Shown here one piece after another: positions 1 through 7,860 of a stretch of 64,000 nucleotides of DNA. Source of the stretch: Sphingomonas citri (GTDB taxonomy: Bacteria; Pseudomonadota; Alphaproteobacteria; Sphingomonadales; Sphingomonadaceae); contig NZ_JAHXZN010000009.1 of the NCBI RefSeq assembly GCF_019429485.1, positions 89,785-153,784 on the forward strand, given 5' to 3'. The notes below the pieces were generated by a model. It worked only from the letters and a program-made list of their open reading frames with translations. It had not been told where the DNA came from and ran no database searches. Each line of letters begins with the position of its first letter. The stretch's first letter is position 1. The position numbers were made by a program, and so were the translations under genes.

Positions 1-75
1 GACGTCGGGGTAGATACGGCCCTTCCTGCCGAGTTCGCCGTCCACGATCTCAGTCGACGGTACGTCGAGTATCGT

Positions 76-729
76 ATGAAGCGCGAACTGGCAGGTCTCG
101 TAAAAGCCGCTCCTGTGTCTCAGGCCACGTTCGCCACGATCCCCACCTCGTCATCGATCGCAGTGCCTGGCTGGATGCGAGCAAATATCCAGACGATCGC
201 CGCGCCCCCCTTCGTTCCAGGCTGCGCCCCACTGACTTACCGACCGTCGGGATTTCTGTCTCGGGAGGCCGAAGGTCGACGCGCGGCCTATTACGGCATG
301 ATGAGCTCGATCGCGTGCGAGCATGGTATCCCAACGGGCTTGTTCGATGCGATGATCATTCGGGAGAGCCGTTACAATCCGCTCGCCGTTTCGCCGAGGA
401 ACGCCTTCGGCTTCGCGCAGTTGATGCCCGGGACGGCGGCTGGGCTTGGGGTTGATCGCCTCGATCCGTATCAGAACATGCGCGGCGGGGCGCGCTACCT
501 GCGTCAGCAGCTCGACAACTTCGGCCGGGTCCAATTGGCGCTCGCCGCCTACAATGCCGGTCCTGGTCGTGTTCGTGATGGCCTGGTACCCCGGATTGCA
601 GAGACCCAGGCTTATGTCACCGACATCATCGCCAACTGGTCGCGGCTGACCGCCTCGCCGGAGTCGACCGTGCTTCCCTCACCCCTCCCGCGGTCACCTC
701 GCCGATCGATCTCGGTTTCACGATTCTAA
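76..729 (+). CDS. Lytic transglycosylase, VirB1-like
   Basis: Predicted soluble lytic transglycosylase of 217 residues that cleaves peptidoglycan glycan strands, as expected for a conjugation accessory enzyme acting in the periplasm. The SLT domain fills roughly residues 90-195: the catalytic Glu lies in IIRESRYNPLAVSP, followed by GFAQLMPGTA and the conserved AAYNAGPGRV. The N-terminal 75 residues are not recognisable and contain no clear signal peptide, so the true start may be a later ATG (for example at 175). It stands just ahead of, and converges on, repA. A VirB1-like role in local wall opening for the transfer apparatus is inferred from the tra operon downstream. Confidence 0.85.
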   Translation: MKRELAGLVKAAPVSQATFATIPTSSSIAVPGWMRANIQTIAAPPFVPGCAPLTYRPSGFLSREAEGRRAAYYGMMSSIACEHGIPTGLFDAMIIRESRYNPLAVSPRNAFGFAQLMPGTAAGLGVDRLDPYQNMRGGARYLRQQLDNFGRVQLALAAYNAGPGRVRDGLVPRIAETQAYVTDIIANWSRLTASPESTVLPSPLPRSPRRSISVSRF

Positions 730-739
730 CTTCTCTAGC

Positions 740-1633
740 TTACGCTGCGAGCATACGCGTGCTGTCGCCTTTACGAGGACGCATCACAACAACGCTACGT
801 ACCTTCTTTCGCTTTCGGCCAAGGCTATCAATCGCGGGCTCGTCCTCGATGATGTCACGAAGCTCAACACGGTACTCAGGGATGCGATCCTCAGCCTCAA
901 TCTCCTTTAAGGTGTTCTTCAGCTTCTTGATTGTCGCGCTGGATCCAATCTTCTGAGCGAAACGCTCGATAGACATTTCATGCTCGTCCTCTCGGGCGTA
1001 GCAGTGTGCAAGCTCATAGAGCCGGCGTTCATAGAGGCTCAGGCGGAAATAGTCATCGTGATACTGATAAATTTCGCGGTCTCTCGTGATCGCGCGATAG
1101 AGCCATTCGCAGAGGATGACTTTAACGAACTCCAGTTGGTCCGAGCCGTCGGGCATGCGACGGGTCGTCGAAACCGCTTCCGAGAACCATGAGAACCAGC
1201 CCTTGCTGCCAGCGTTGCCGGTCCGAATGTTCGTCTTGATCTGGGTGCCTTGCAGTCGGCCCAACGCCTCTTGAAAGCGATCATAATCCCGCTTCGAGGG
1301 ACGCGACACTCCGGTTGCGCGGAAAAAGTCGTGCGCCGCAAAGACGACCGCGTTGTCGACCCGCTCGCCGCGGCGATGGCGAGCGTTGATATGCGAGATC
1401 GCGTAAAGAACAATCTCTTTGTCGTACATGGTCGCGATTCCGCCACCGCTGGGCCGAATTTCGATGCTTATGCCCTCGATCTCGTGAACCTGGGGCTCGG
1501 TCTGCGGCTTCTTTGCAAGCGAGAAGAGTGGATAATCCATGATGCTTCGCTCGCCCCGGACCTTGCCCTGCAGCGGGCTGTCTAGGTCGAGCAGGTTGAG
1601 TTGTGCATTATCGGCTGTGGTGAGCGCGCCCAT
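740..1633 (-). CDS. repA: Plasmid replication initiator RepA (RPA family)
   Basis: Initiator of the RPA family found on alphaproteobacterial plasmids; it should bind iterons and open the origin. Conserved stretches include LTTADNAQLNLLDLD near the N-terminus, GERSIMDYPLFSLAK, and a winged-helix-type body with REIYQYHDDYFRLSLYERR. The ATG at 1633 is preferred because a GAGGA box lies 8 bases upstream; the longer frame from a GTG at 1702 would run to the edge of an iteron. The product is 297 residues. Iterons flank its promoter side (1704-2080), suggesting iteron-based autoregulation. It lies downstream of, and in the same direction as, repC. Confidence 0.9.
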   Translation of the reverse strand: MGALTTADNAQLNLLDLDSPLQGKVRGERSIMDYPLFSLAKKPQTEPQVHEIEGISIEIRPSGGGIATMYDKEIVLYAISHINARHRRGERVDNAVVFAAHDFFRATGVSRPSKRDYDRFQEALGRLQGTQIKTNIRTGNAGSKGWFSWFSEAVSTTRRMPDGSDQLEFVKVILCEWLYRAITRDREIYQYHDDYFRLSLYERRLYELAHCYAREDEHEMSIERFAQKIGSSATIKKLKNTLKEIEAEDRIPEYRVELRDIIEDEPAIDSLGRKRKKVRSVVVMRPRKGDSTRMLAA

Positions 1634-1703
1634 AGCATTCCTCGCATGTCGACGGTTGTGGTTATAGCCGGAAGCTGCGCCGGAGGGGAGGGTCGAGGCC
1701 ACA

Positions 1704-2080
1704 GGGTTCCTAAAAGCACGAAGATTCGAGCCCTTGCGGGTCGACGTCGACGGGTTCTCAACCGGAAGGAGCCGCTCACTGCGGATTTCTTCCGCAGGCT
1801 CGTGCTTTTAGGAACCGTACCACACGTCTGGACCTAACCCGTGAAAATCGGCCGCTTTTCCCACGACGATGCCCTGCCCGCCCGACCTGCGGATCGACCG
1901 CTCGCTCCAGGGGGCCGATGATTAACCACGGCGTTCCGGAGGTCGTCTCGTCGTTGGGCAGACACGGTTCCCAAAAGCACGAGACCTTTTGGCCACTTTC
2001 CGTGCGGAACGGCCTTATCGCGAGGGTTGGAGCGCTCCCAGACGCGCAGAAACAGGTCGGAGCTCGTGCTTTTAGGAACC
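1704..2080. repeat. Four iterons between repC and repA
   Basis: Four copies of a 17-bp element, consensus TCGTGCTTTTAGGAACC, lie at about 1705-1721 (inverted), 1800-1816 (direct), 1966-1982 (inverted, one mismatch) and 2064-2080 (direct). They form two inverted pairs. A 7-bp inverted repeat (CTGCGGA/TCCGCAG, 1779-1797) sits immediately beside the second copy. The same element recurs eight times at 3751-4061. These are probably RepA-binding iterons that form part of the origin and the repA control region. Confidence 0.85.
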
Positions 2081-2110
2081 CTATCCCGATGTTCCCGGAC
2101 TGTGTTCGCG

Positions 2111-3466
2111 TCACCGCGACGCGTCCGGCCGGCGAGCCTCCGTGGCGCGGCGGAGCAACCGATTCGCGATCAGTCCGATGCTTCCTTCGGGAGCGCCGGC
2201 GGCAAGCGCGCGCATACCGTCGCTTCGTGTTCGGTCTTTCAGGCCGAACATGGTCTTCCCTAGCCGGAGTTCGGCGTTCGTTGCCTTCTTGGTCATGCCG
2301 CGCAGGTACGCGCCGGGTTGCAACACCTCCCCGGACCGGTGCTTTTCGACGGTCGCGATCACCGCGGCCGCTGCGCCGCGCTGCCCCATGACGCGGCAGG
2401 CCTCACGCCATGCTGATGAGGCGATCCGGTGCTGACCGCTTAGACGCTCGGCTAGCGCGATCACGTTGCCCCACGTCGCCGGCGCGTAATCGAGCGATTG
2501 GAGTAACTCGGGCGCCGCCTCCCGGATGAAGGTCGGATCGACACCGTGTTTCTCGAGGTCGCTTTCCACTTCGGTCTGAGGCTGGGCGAGGCGGACGTCG
2601 TAATCTTCACTACTCCTGATCGACAAGCCGCTACTGTGATCTGCGGTAGCAGATTGGAGTTGAGTTGTAGTTGTAGAAAGGGTGTCATTCGGATCGTCCG
2701 GCCATGAATTTTCATTCGGATTCTGAGGCATCGTTTGTCCGGCTAGGGCTTCGTGAAGAGCAGTCTCGAGAGCACGCCGACGTTCCTCAAGCTGCTGGAC
2801 GCAAGCTTCGATCATGGGAATGTCGCGGCTGCCTCTGATCCGTTCGGCCGCCATACGTGCCAGCGCGATCTCGTCCTCCGGTCTGAAGCCGCGATACGCC
2901 ACGTCGAGCGCGGTCTGCGCTATCGAACGAATGCCGCGTCGGGCCGAAGCTAAGCGTCGGGCGAGCTCGTCAATGCGCTTGTCCTCGGCAGCGCCTCGGG
3001 CGGCGACTTCGAGAAACTCGCGATACCGGGCTCCGAGCGGGCTGAGGATGATGCCGTAAGCCCAGACGATGTTACCATTTCGGTCGCGGTGACCGCCGCG
3101 GTTACCGTTTGGGCTGTCTCGGAAGGTGACGAGGCCGAGCTCTTGCGCCTTGTTGAGGATTTTCTGGACCTGGCGAACTGAGATGCCGAGCAAGTGTGAC
3201 AGCTTATCGTTGCGCGGCCAGACGGTTGGAATATGCCCGGCACGCCAGTCCTGAGGCATCGACCAGCTGAACATCAGGTCGATTACCTGAACAACGCGAT
3301 TTGGGAAGCCAAGATAGACGGCGGCCCGTTTCATCGCAGAAAGGACGTGCGCCGGCGTGGTGTCCTTTTCTAGGCCAGAAAATTGGTCAGCAACGGCCAA
3401 CGCGGCCGCGTTGTGCTGATCGAAGCGGCGCAGGCCCGCCCCTGGGCGTTGGGCGCAAGCGGTCAT
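2111..3466 (-). CDS. repC: Plasmid replication initiator RepC
   Basis: RepC initiator of 451 residues, the replication protein of repABC-type plasmids. The N-terminal DNA-binding domain is clear: AAVYLGFPNRVVQVIDLMFS, then an HTH segment with VWPRNDKLSHLLGISVRQVQ and NGNIVWAYGIILSPL; the C-terminal RepC domain ends near GMRALAAGAPEGSIG. The ATG at 3466 has a strong GGGAGA ribosome site 6-11 bases upstream, so the longer 3499 start is not used. There is no repA/repB (ParA/ParB) partner upstream, unlike a normal repABC operon. A relatively AT-rich stretch inside the gene (about 2580-2720) is where repABC plasmids keep their origin. Confidence 0.9.
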   Translation of the reverse strand: MTACAQRPGAGLRRFDQHNAAALAVADQFSGLEKDTTPAHVLSAMKRAAVYLGFPNRVVQVIDLMFSWSMPQDWRAGHIPTVWPRNDKLSHLLGISVRQVQKILNKAQELGLVTFRDSPNGNRGGHRDRNGNIVWAYGIILSPLGARYREFLEVAARGAAEDKRIDELARRLASARRGIRSIAQTALDVAYRGFRPEDEIALARMAAERIRGSRDIPMIEACVQQLEERRRALETALHEALAGQTMPQNPNENSWPDDPNDTLSTTTTQLQSATADHSSGLSIRSSEDYDVRLAQPQTEVESDLEKHGVDPTFIREAAPELLQSLDYAPATWGNVIALAERLSGQHRIASSAWREACRVMGQRGAAAAVIATVEKHRSGEVLQPGAYLRGMTKKATNAELRLGKTMFGLKDRTRSDGMRALAAGAPEGSIGLIANRLLRRATEARRPDASR

Positions 3467-3568
3467 TCGGTTCTCCCTGACGGGAGCCCGTGCGGACAAG
3501 CAAAGCGGTGGCGCGAACCCACGCGCGGTGGCGTTGCGATGTCGGGAGCAGCCGGCTAAGGAAGAGTT

Positions 3569-3622
3569 GCCACACGCGTCCTAGCGACTTCTCGGAAGGC
3601 CCGCCTAGTGTCGGGCCTTTCT
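3569..3622 (+). ncRNA. Candidate counter-transcribed RNA upstream of repC
   Basis: In repABC plasmids a short RNA opposite the repC leader ends in an intrinsic terminator and represses repC. Here the plus strand opposite the repC leader has a hairpin (GGCCCG / CGGGCC, 3598-3617) followed by a T-rich tail. A weak promoter-like pair, TTGCGA at 3534 and TAAGGA at 3557 with 17-bp spacing, would give a transcript of about 54 nt. The promoter match is poor, so the start is inference. Confidence 0.35.
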
Positions 3623-3623
3623 T
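3598..3623 (+). terminator. Rho-independent terminator opposite the repC leader
   Basis: A 6-bp stem GGCCCG / CGGGCC with an 8-nt loop is followed by TTTCTT on the plus strand. It has no plus-strand gene in front of it, which is why it is taken as the end of a small antisense RNA. Confidence 0.6.
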
Positions 3624-3750
3624 GTTTGCACGGGTCTCCTCTTTATCTTCGGTTTTACCGGCCAAGCGGACGGCAGCGAGGTGCTGATCGCGGGAAGTCT
3701 CGCGGAAGTCGAAGTTAGCGGCAGCGCACTTGGCCGTCGCCAGGCGAGTT

Positions 3751-4061
3751 TCGTGCTTTTAGGAACCCTGTGCTACTTTTGTTCGTGCTTTTGAGAACCC
3801 TGTCCGGGAGCGGCTCGTGCTTTCAGGAACCGCGTCTCGGCGGGCACACGTGCTTTTGGGAACCCGGTTGAGTCGCCGGATCGTGCCTTTAGGAACTGTG
3901 CCCCGCACCGAGTCGCATGGCGCTCCGATTCGGCCTCGTGCTTTTGGGAACCCTGCGCGGCATCGACAGCTGGGATGCGAGTGCTCGTCGTGCTTTTGGG
4001 AACTCTGTTGGCTACGCTCCCGGGATTCGCCTTGCTGAACGCCGCCGTGTTTTGAGGAACC
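3751..4061 (+). repeat. Eight direct iterons upstream of repC
   Basis: Eight direct copies of the 17-bp element TCGTGCTTTTAGGAACC (0-4 mismatches) begin at 3751, 3783, 3815, 3848, 3881, 3936, 3988 and 4045. The first five are spaced 32-33 bp (three helical turns) and the last three 52-57 bp (about five turns), so all lie on nearly the same face of the helix. The 3500-4320 interval contains no convincing gene. This is probably an origin or copy-control/incompatibility region bound by RepA. Confidence 0.88.
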
Positions 4062-4322
4062 CGATCATCGAACTCCGCGTAGGTCACCTAATCACGCCGG
4101 TTCTGGGACGCTGCGCCGGATATCCTAACCAGCGGAGGAAACCGGTTTGGCTCCAACACAAGAGACGGCCAATCGCTATGCGCCGGTGCTCTTTGCATGT
4201 ACGGCCTGCGCTGGCCTCAATAAAGCGAGCAGCGTAACCCTCGACCCGCTATTTTCGTGCCAATGAGTTAAAAAATGAAACTCTGCTAGGGCGGTATTCT
4301 CTGGCCAACTTAAAATGTTGGA

Positions 4323-4820
4323 CTAGTATCTAGTATGGTCAATGCGGTCGTCTTTGCGCTGCATGAGGTCAGTGTAGAGGTCCTTCAGCATTTCGAAGAT
4401 GGCCTTCTGCACCTTCAAGCCATGTTCGCGGCGAATATCGCCAAACTCCAGCCCTTCGACGACGTCCACAAGCGAGGCTATTTTCGTCGCGAGGCCGCCG
4501 AATACAACGGCGATGAGGCTTACGACTACCTCCATTTCTCGGCTTGTGACCGGAGCCTTATCCCGGATCACTTCCTGTGCAAGCGCAGCTTCAAGCTCGC
4601 CGACGCCGAGTGAGGCGAGGATCGCTTGAGCCTCGACCATAGTGATTGGAAGCCGATCCTCTTCCCTCAAAATGCGATTAATACGGCTGCGGCTGTACCC
4701 GGTGCGCGCTGCCAAACTTCGTTGACTGACGCCAACGTTGTCCATTTTCGAGACAATAAAGTCCGCAATCGTGTAGGGTCTACTCGACGGCGGGTCGACT
4801 TCGTGCTGAAGTACCTCCAT
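4323..4820 (-). CDS. XRE-type helix-turn-helix regulator
   Basis: A 165-residue protein with a Cro/CI-type HTH at about residues 18-70 (SKMDNVGVSQRSLAARTGYS followed by RSRINRILREED), then a hydrophobic stretch near residue 100 and a charged C-terminus. The ATG at 4820 is preceded by GGGAGGG. It is probably a repressor, perhaps of its own promoter: GTTTGC/GCAAAC inverted repeats lie just upstream at 4871-4891. Its position between the replication and transfer regions would suit control of either, but nothing shows which. Confidence 0.7.
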   Translation of the reverse strand: MEVLQHEVDPPSSRPYTIADFIVSKMDNVGVSQRSLAARTGYSRSRINRILREEDRLPITMVEAQAILASLGVGELEAALAQEVIRDKAPVTSREMEVVVSLIAVVFGGLATKIASLVDVVEGLEFGDIRREHGLKVQKAIFEMLKDLYTDLMQRKDDRIDHTRY

Positions 4821-4870
4821 CTGCCTATCCCTCCCGGATGACCACGTACAGGGATAACCGCATCAGCTGG

Positions 4871-4891
4871 GTTTGCAAACCTGCCGCAAAC
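4871..4891. promoter_or_regulatory. Candidate operator for the XRE regulator
   Basis: A 10-bp palindrome GTTTGCAAAC is followed by a further GCAAAC half-site, 50-70 bp upstream of the XRE gene start. A dyad this close to an HTH gene suggests autoregulation; there is no direct proof. Confidence 0.35.
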
Positions 4892-4927
4892 GTCATTTTA
4901 ACCTATGCATGCGCTTCGCGCTCTTAG

Positions 4928-5389
4928 CTACCGGATCGGAAAAACATTCGTTTTGGTTCTTTTGAGCGATTTCTTGTATCGCGCAGCGGCTTCGGCGGTA
5001 AGGCCGAGTTTTGTGAGCACCTCTGTCTTGTTTTCCTCCACAACCAGGTCGTACAGGAGTAAGGATACGGTATCACTGAAGGCCACCGAAGCACCAAGCG
5101 CTTCCTTAAGGATTTCAGCTGCCGATTCAATCGAGGCAGCACTGGTCTCAAGGATAGTGAACTCGAGCTCGATATTCCCCTCGGATGGTATGATGGCCAA
5201 GTGCTCTCTCATATCTTCAGCCGTATAATAATCCGGCAATGACTTGGCGCAATCGGCACGCTCGTCCACTACCTGCCTAAAGGTTTGATGAACGCAGGTT
5301 CTGTTAGAGAAAAGGCGCACACCTTCGGTCGTCAGCCGAAAGTAGTAGTCGGAAACCTTGAATTTGCACTCTCTTTCCCCGGCCGACAT
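4928..5389 (-). CDS. Hypothetical protein
   Basis: A 153-residue acidic protein that I do not recognise. It has no signal peptide or membrane segment; the sequence alternates beta-rich and helical parts (KVSDYYFRLTTEGVRLFSN, then SAASIESAAEILKEALGASV) and ends in a basic tail RYKKSLKRTKTNVF. A GAGGCG ribosome site precedes the ATG at 5389. It lies upstream of, and in the same direction as, the XRE gene with about 100 bp between. Confidence 0.55.
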   Translation of the reverse strand: MSAGERECKFKVSDYYFRLTTEGVRLFSNRTCVHQTFRQVVDERADCAKSLPDYYTAEDMREHLAIIPSEGNIELEFTILETSAASIESAAEILKEALGASVAFSDTVSLLLYDLVVEENKTEVLTKLGLTAEAAARYKKSLKRTKTNVFPIR

Positions 5390-5561
5390 CTTCGCGCCTC
5401 ATCCCTTTTCCCAAGCTGCTCAGGTTCCAATCCCGAGCCGGCCCCCTGAAAGTAGCACCCTACGCTCATCAACGGCGTTGCGCAGCCACCCACGCATGTC
5501 TCCTGTCGATTTCACGTGAGGCACCGAGCTGATTCCACCCTTAATCGCGTCCCGATGGGCG

Positions 5562-5644
5562 TGGCTCAGATCCGAGCCAATTTGGCCCACATGTGAGCCA
5601 CGCTGACCCACATCCGGACCATCCTGACCCAGATACGGGTCAGC
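5562..5644 (+). repeat. Helically phased GRSCCA repeat array upstream of traA
   Basis: Within the gene-free interval 5390-5796, six boxes of consensus GRSCCA start at 5574, 5584, 5595, 5605, 5616 and 5626, a strict 10/11-bp rhythm. The array is flanked by inverted halves: TGGCTC at 5562 pairs with GAGCCA, and GGGTCAGC at 5637-5644 pairs with GCTGACCC at 5602-5609. Such phased short repeats are typical of ribbon-helix-helix or ParR-like binding sites (operator, centromere or oriT accessory site). The array begins 223 bp before traA. Confidence 0.6.
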
Positions 5645-5796
5645 GCCTCAAAGCGAAGGTGGAAATTCGAGCCGAGAGGTTCAATAAACCGGCCACGACA
5701 GGGTTCCGCGGCGTTCGTTGTTGCGACCCTACCTGATGCCAAGCCAGCCTTCCTTTGGGCGCGCTGAGATGCGCTCCGTCAAAGGAGACTCTGGTT

Positions 5797-6117
5797 ATGA
5801 AGACCCTGCTCAAGATGGGCCGTCGCGCCGAGACGGCCGCGCTGGCCACTCTCGGCGTCGCGGCCGCCGCGGTCGTGATGGCCTCGCCGGCCTTCGCCGG
5901 TGCCGACGGCACGTTCAACACCGCGCTGGATGCCTTCACCGGCTTCCTCGAGGGTTCGGGCGGCAAGATCATCACCGTCCTGTCGCTGGCCGGTGGTGTC
6001 GTCGGCCTCGCCTCGGGCCGTTTCTCGCTCGGCCAGGTCGCGATCCCGGTCGGCGTGGGCGTCGGCGCCGGCACCGGCGTCCCGATCGTCACCTCGACGG
6101 TCACCGCAACAATCTGA
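5797..6117 (+). CDS. traA: F-type conjugative pilin TraA
   Basis: Prepilin of 106 residues. The signal sequence ends near residue 34 (VMASPAFA), leaving about 72 residues, close to the roughly 70 residues of mature F pilin. The mature part has two hydrophobic segments (GKIITVLSLAGGVVGLASG and GQVAIPVGVGVGAGTGV) separated by a short basic turn, as in pilin subunits that insert in the inner membrane before assembly. The ATG at 5797 follows AAAGGAG; a longer frame from 5755 is not used. It is the first gene of the transfer operon. Confidence 0.88.
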   Translation: MKTLLKMGRRAETAALATLGVAAAAVVMASPAFAGADGTFNTALDAFTGFLEGSGGKIITVLSLAGGVVGLASGRFSLGQVAIPVGVGVGAGTGVPIVTSTVTATI

Positions 6118-6176
6118 CTCGACCCGGTGCCGGCAGAGATAGCAGCTCTGCCGGCGCCGTCACTGAAGGTGGCGTG

Positions 6177-6467
6177 ATGTCAGCCGACAAGTACGTGATC
6201 CCATCGCACCTCGACGATCCTGAGCTCATCGGCTTTTGGACACTGGACGAGTTCCTCGCGATGGTCATCCCCTTCACCTGGGGGATCCTGTCCCAACACA
6301 TCGTCATCGGGATCGGCTTGGCCGTCTTGGGATGGTGGGCGCTTCGACGTGCCAAAGCCGGGCGGGCGACTTCGTGGCTGATCCACTTGGCGTACTGGCA
6401 CCTGCCCGGCGGATTCCCGTCGCTCAAGGCCACGCCACCTTCCTACCTCCGACTGATGGTGGGCTGA
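6177..6467 (+). CDS. traL: Conjugative transfer protein TraL
   Basis: A 96-residue inner-membrane protein of the pilus assembly complex (VirB3-like). It begins with the typical VIPSHLDDPELIGFWTLDEF, followed by a hydrophobic hairpin (about residues 22-52) and a C-terminal HLPGGFPSLKATPPSYLRLMVG. The start ATG at 6177 has a GAAGGTGG box just upstream. traE starts directly after its stop codon. Confidence 0.88.
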   Translation: MSADKYVIPSHLDDPELIGFWTLDEFLAMVIPFTWGILSQHIVIGIGLAVLGWWALRRAKAGRATSWLIHLAYWHLPGGFPSLKATPPSYLRLMVG

Positions 6468-6468
6468 C

Positions 6469-7042
6469 ATGGATTTCTCCTACCAGGCACGCGCAGAGCC
6501 AGCGCGTCCTTCGCCAGCGCAATCTTCTCGGGATGACCGCCCTCCTGCTGGCGGGCGCCGTCGCGCTCCTCCTCCTCATGTCTGCGACACGCAGCCGCGA
6601 GATCGTCCTGCAGCCGGTCCTCGGATCGCCGGTGACGGTTTCCAGCTCCGGCGTGTCGCGCGAATACCTCGAGTTGGTCACCCGCGACACCGCGGTGCTG
6701 ACGCTCAACCGGTCACCCGGCAGCCTCGACTATTGGATGAAGTCGGTCCTCGCGATCGTCTCCCCAAAGGCGCAAGGCGCCATCAAGGCGGACCTCCTCA
6801 AGATCGTGAGCGAGCAGCGCGGATCGAGCATGAGCCAGTTCTTCACGCTCGAGGGCATGGAGATCGACGCCAAACACCTGCAGTCGACCGTCACGGGAAA
6901 GCTCAGCACCGTGGTCGGCCAGAAGGTGGTCTCGAGCGAGCCACGCACCTTCGTCTACGACTGGGAATATTCGGGTATGAGCCTGAAGCTGGTCGGCTTC
7001 AGCATGGTCCAGCCCAAGGGCAAGCTGGGAGGCGCGCTGTGA
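6469..7042 (+). CDS. traE: TraE, with an apparent frameshift near its start
   Basis: Inner-membrane component of the F-type T4SS (VirB5/VirB8-like position in the complex). The body of the protein reads in one frame from about 6485: RHAQSQRVLRQRN, a membrane segment (MTALLLAGAVALLLLMSA), then the periplasmic domain to WEYSGMSLKLVGFSM. The only well-placed start, ATG at 6469 one base after the traL stop, is in another frame and gives MDFSYQ before leaving the TraE sequence. Removing one base between 6472 and 6487 joins the two into 190 residues. The alternatives are a non-ATG start or an ATG at 6533, which would drop the cytoplasmic tail. Confidence 0.8.
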
Positions 7043-7857
7043 CCGCCTCGCTCTATGCCTTCGGCAGCGCCGCGCTCGGAACGATGCTCGCTTCGCGCAC
7101 GATGTGCTGGCTCAGCCGCATCGCCGGCGCCGCGCTCATCGCCAACGCCGTCTTCGTCTTTGCGGCTCCCGCCTTCGCGGCTGGCGACCAGACGCTGATG
7201 GTAGCGGACGGTGCGCAGGTCGCCTGCACCGCCTCCGCCAAGGACCTCACCCGCATCAGCCTTGTCGGCGACGAGTTCGCCGGCGTGTCCAAGATCAACA
7301 CTGGCAACCCGTCCGACGACTTCTCGGTCGTCAACGAGCCGGTGCGCGGCGACATCTACCTGTCGGTGCCCGAGGGCTTCAACCGCCAGACGCTGTCGTT
7401 CTTCGGCACGTCCAAGCGCGGCTATGTCTACAAGTTCGCTTGCCGCATCGCCGGCGACCAGGCGGTGCAGGTGTTCCTCTCCAACCCCGCGATCGCCAAG
7501 GCGGACGCGGTCGAGGCTGCGCCGACGAAGGTCGCGGCCGCCTCGTCGCCCGAGGATGCCGCGGTGTCGCTGGTGCAGGCGATGTACGCCAACAAGTCGG
7601 TCGACGGCTACGAACTGCGTCAGCGGTCGCTCAAGCCGGTCTACGTGGGCGACCTCAAGGTCCAGATGATCTCGGAGTACCGCGGCGAGGCGCTGACCGG
7701 CCGCGTGCTGCGCATCGAGAATAAGGGCTCGCAGGAGAAGGTCCTGACCGAGGCGCAGGTCGCGCCGTCCAGCGCCCTCGCCGTCTCGATCGCCGAGCCC
7801 AAGCTCGCGCCGGGTCGGGTCACGACCGCCTACCTCGTCTCGCGGAATGGAAACTAA
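7039..7857 (+). CDS. traK: Conjugative transfer protein TraK
   Basis: Periplasmic, VirB9-like secretin partner of TraB and TraV in the outer-membrane core complex. A signal sequence (CWLSRIAGAALIANAVFV then AAPAFA) is followed by a beta-rich body: a TraK-like N-domain with DEFAGVSKINTGNPSDDFSV and a C-domain ending ALAVSIAEPKLAPGRVTTAY. The GTG at 7039 overlaps the traE stop (GTGA); ATGs at 7084 or 7102 would give a more standard signal peptide length and are good alternatives. It reads directly into traB. Confidence 0.87.
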   Translation: MTASLYAFGSAALGTMLASRTMCWLSRIAGAALIANAVFVFAAPAFAAGDQTLMVADGAQVACTASAKDLTRISLVGDEFAGVSKINTGNPSDDFSVVNEPVRGDIYLSVPEGFNRQTLSFFGTSKRGYVYKFACRIAGDQAVQVFLSNPAIAKADAVEAAPTKVAAASSPEDAAVSLVQAMYANKSVDGYELRQRSLKPVYVGDLKVQMISEYRGEALTGRVLRIENKGSQEKVLTEAQVAPSSALAVSIAEPKLAPGRVTTAYLVSRNGN

Positions 7858-7860
7858 GCC

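Noticed and set aside
3387..3665. Small minus-strand frame of 92 residues overlapping the repC start
   Set aside because: No ribosome site, overlaps the repC N-terminus and the antisense hairpin; basic low-complexity sequence.
3751..4061. Regular repeats that could suggest a CRISPR array
   Set aside because: Repeats are only 17 bp, spacing changes from 32 to 55 bp, the same element occurs inverted near repA, and no cas gene is present; these are iterons.
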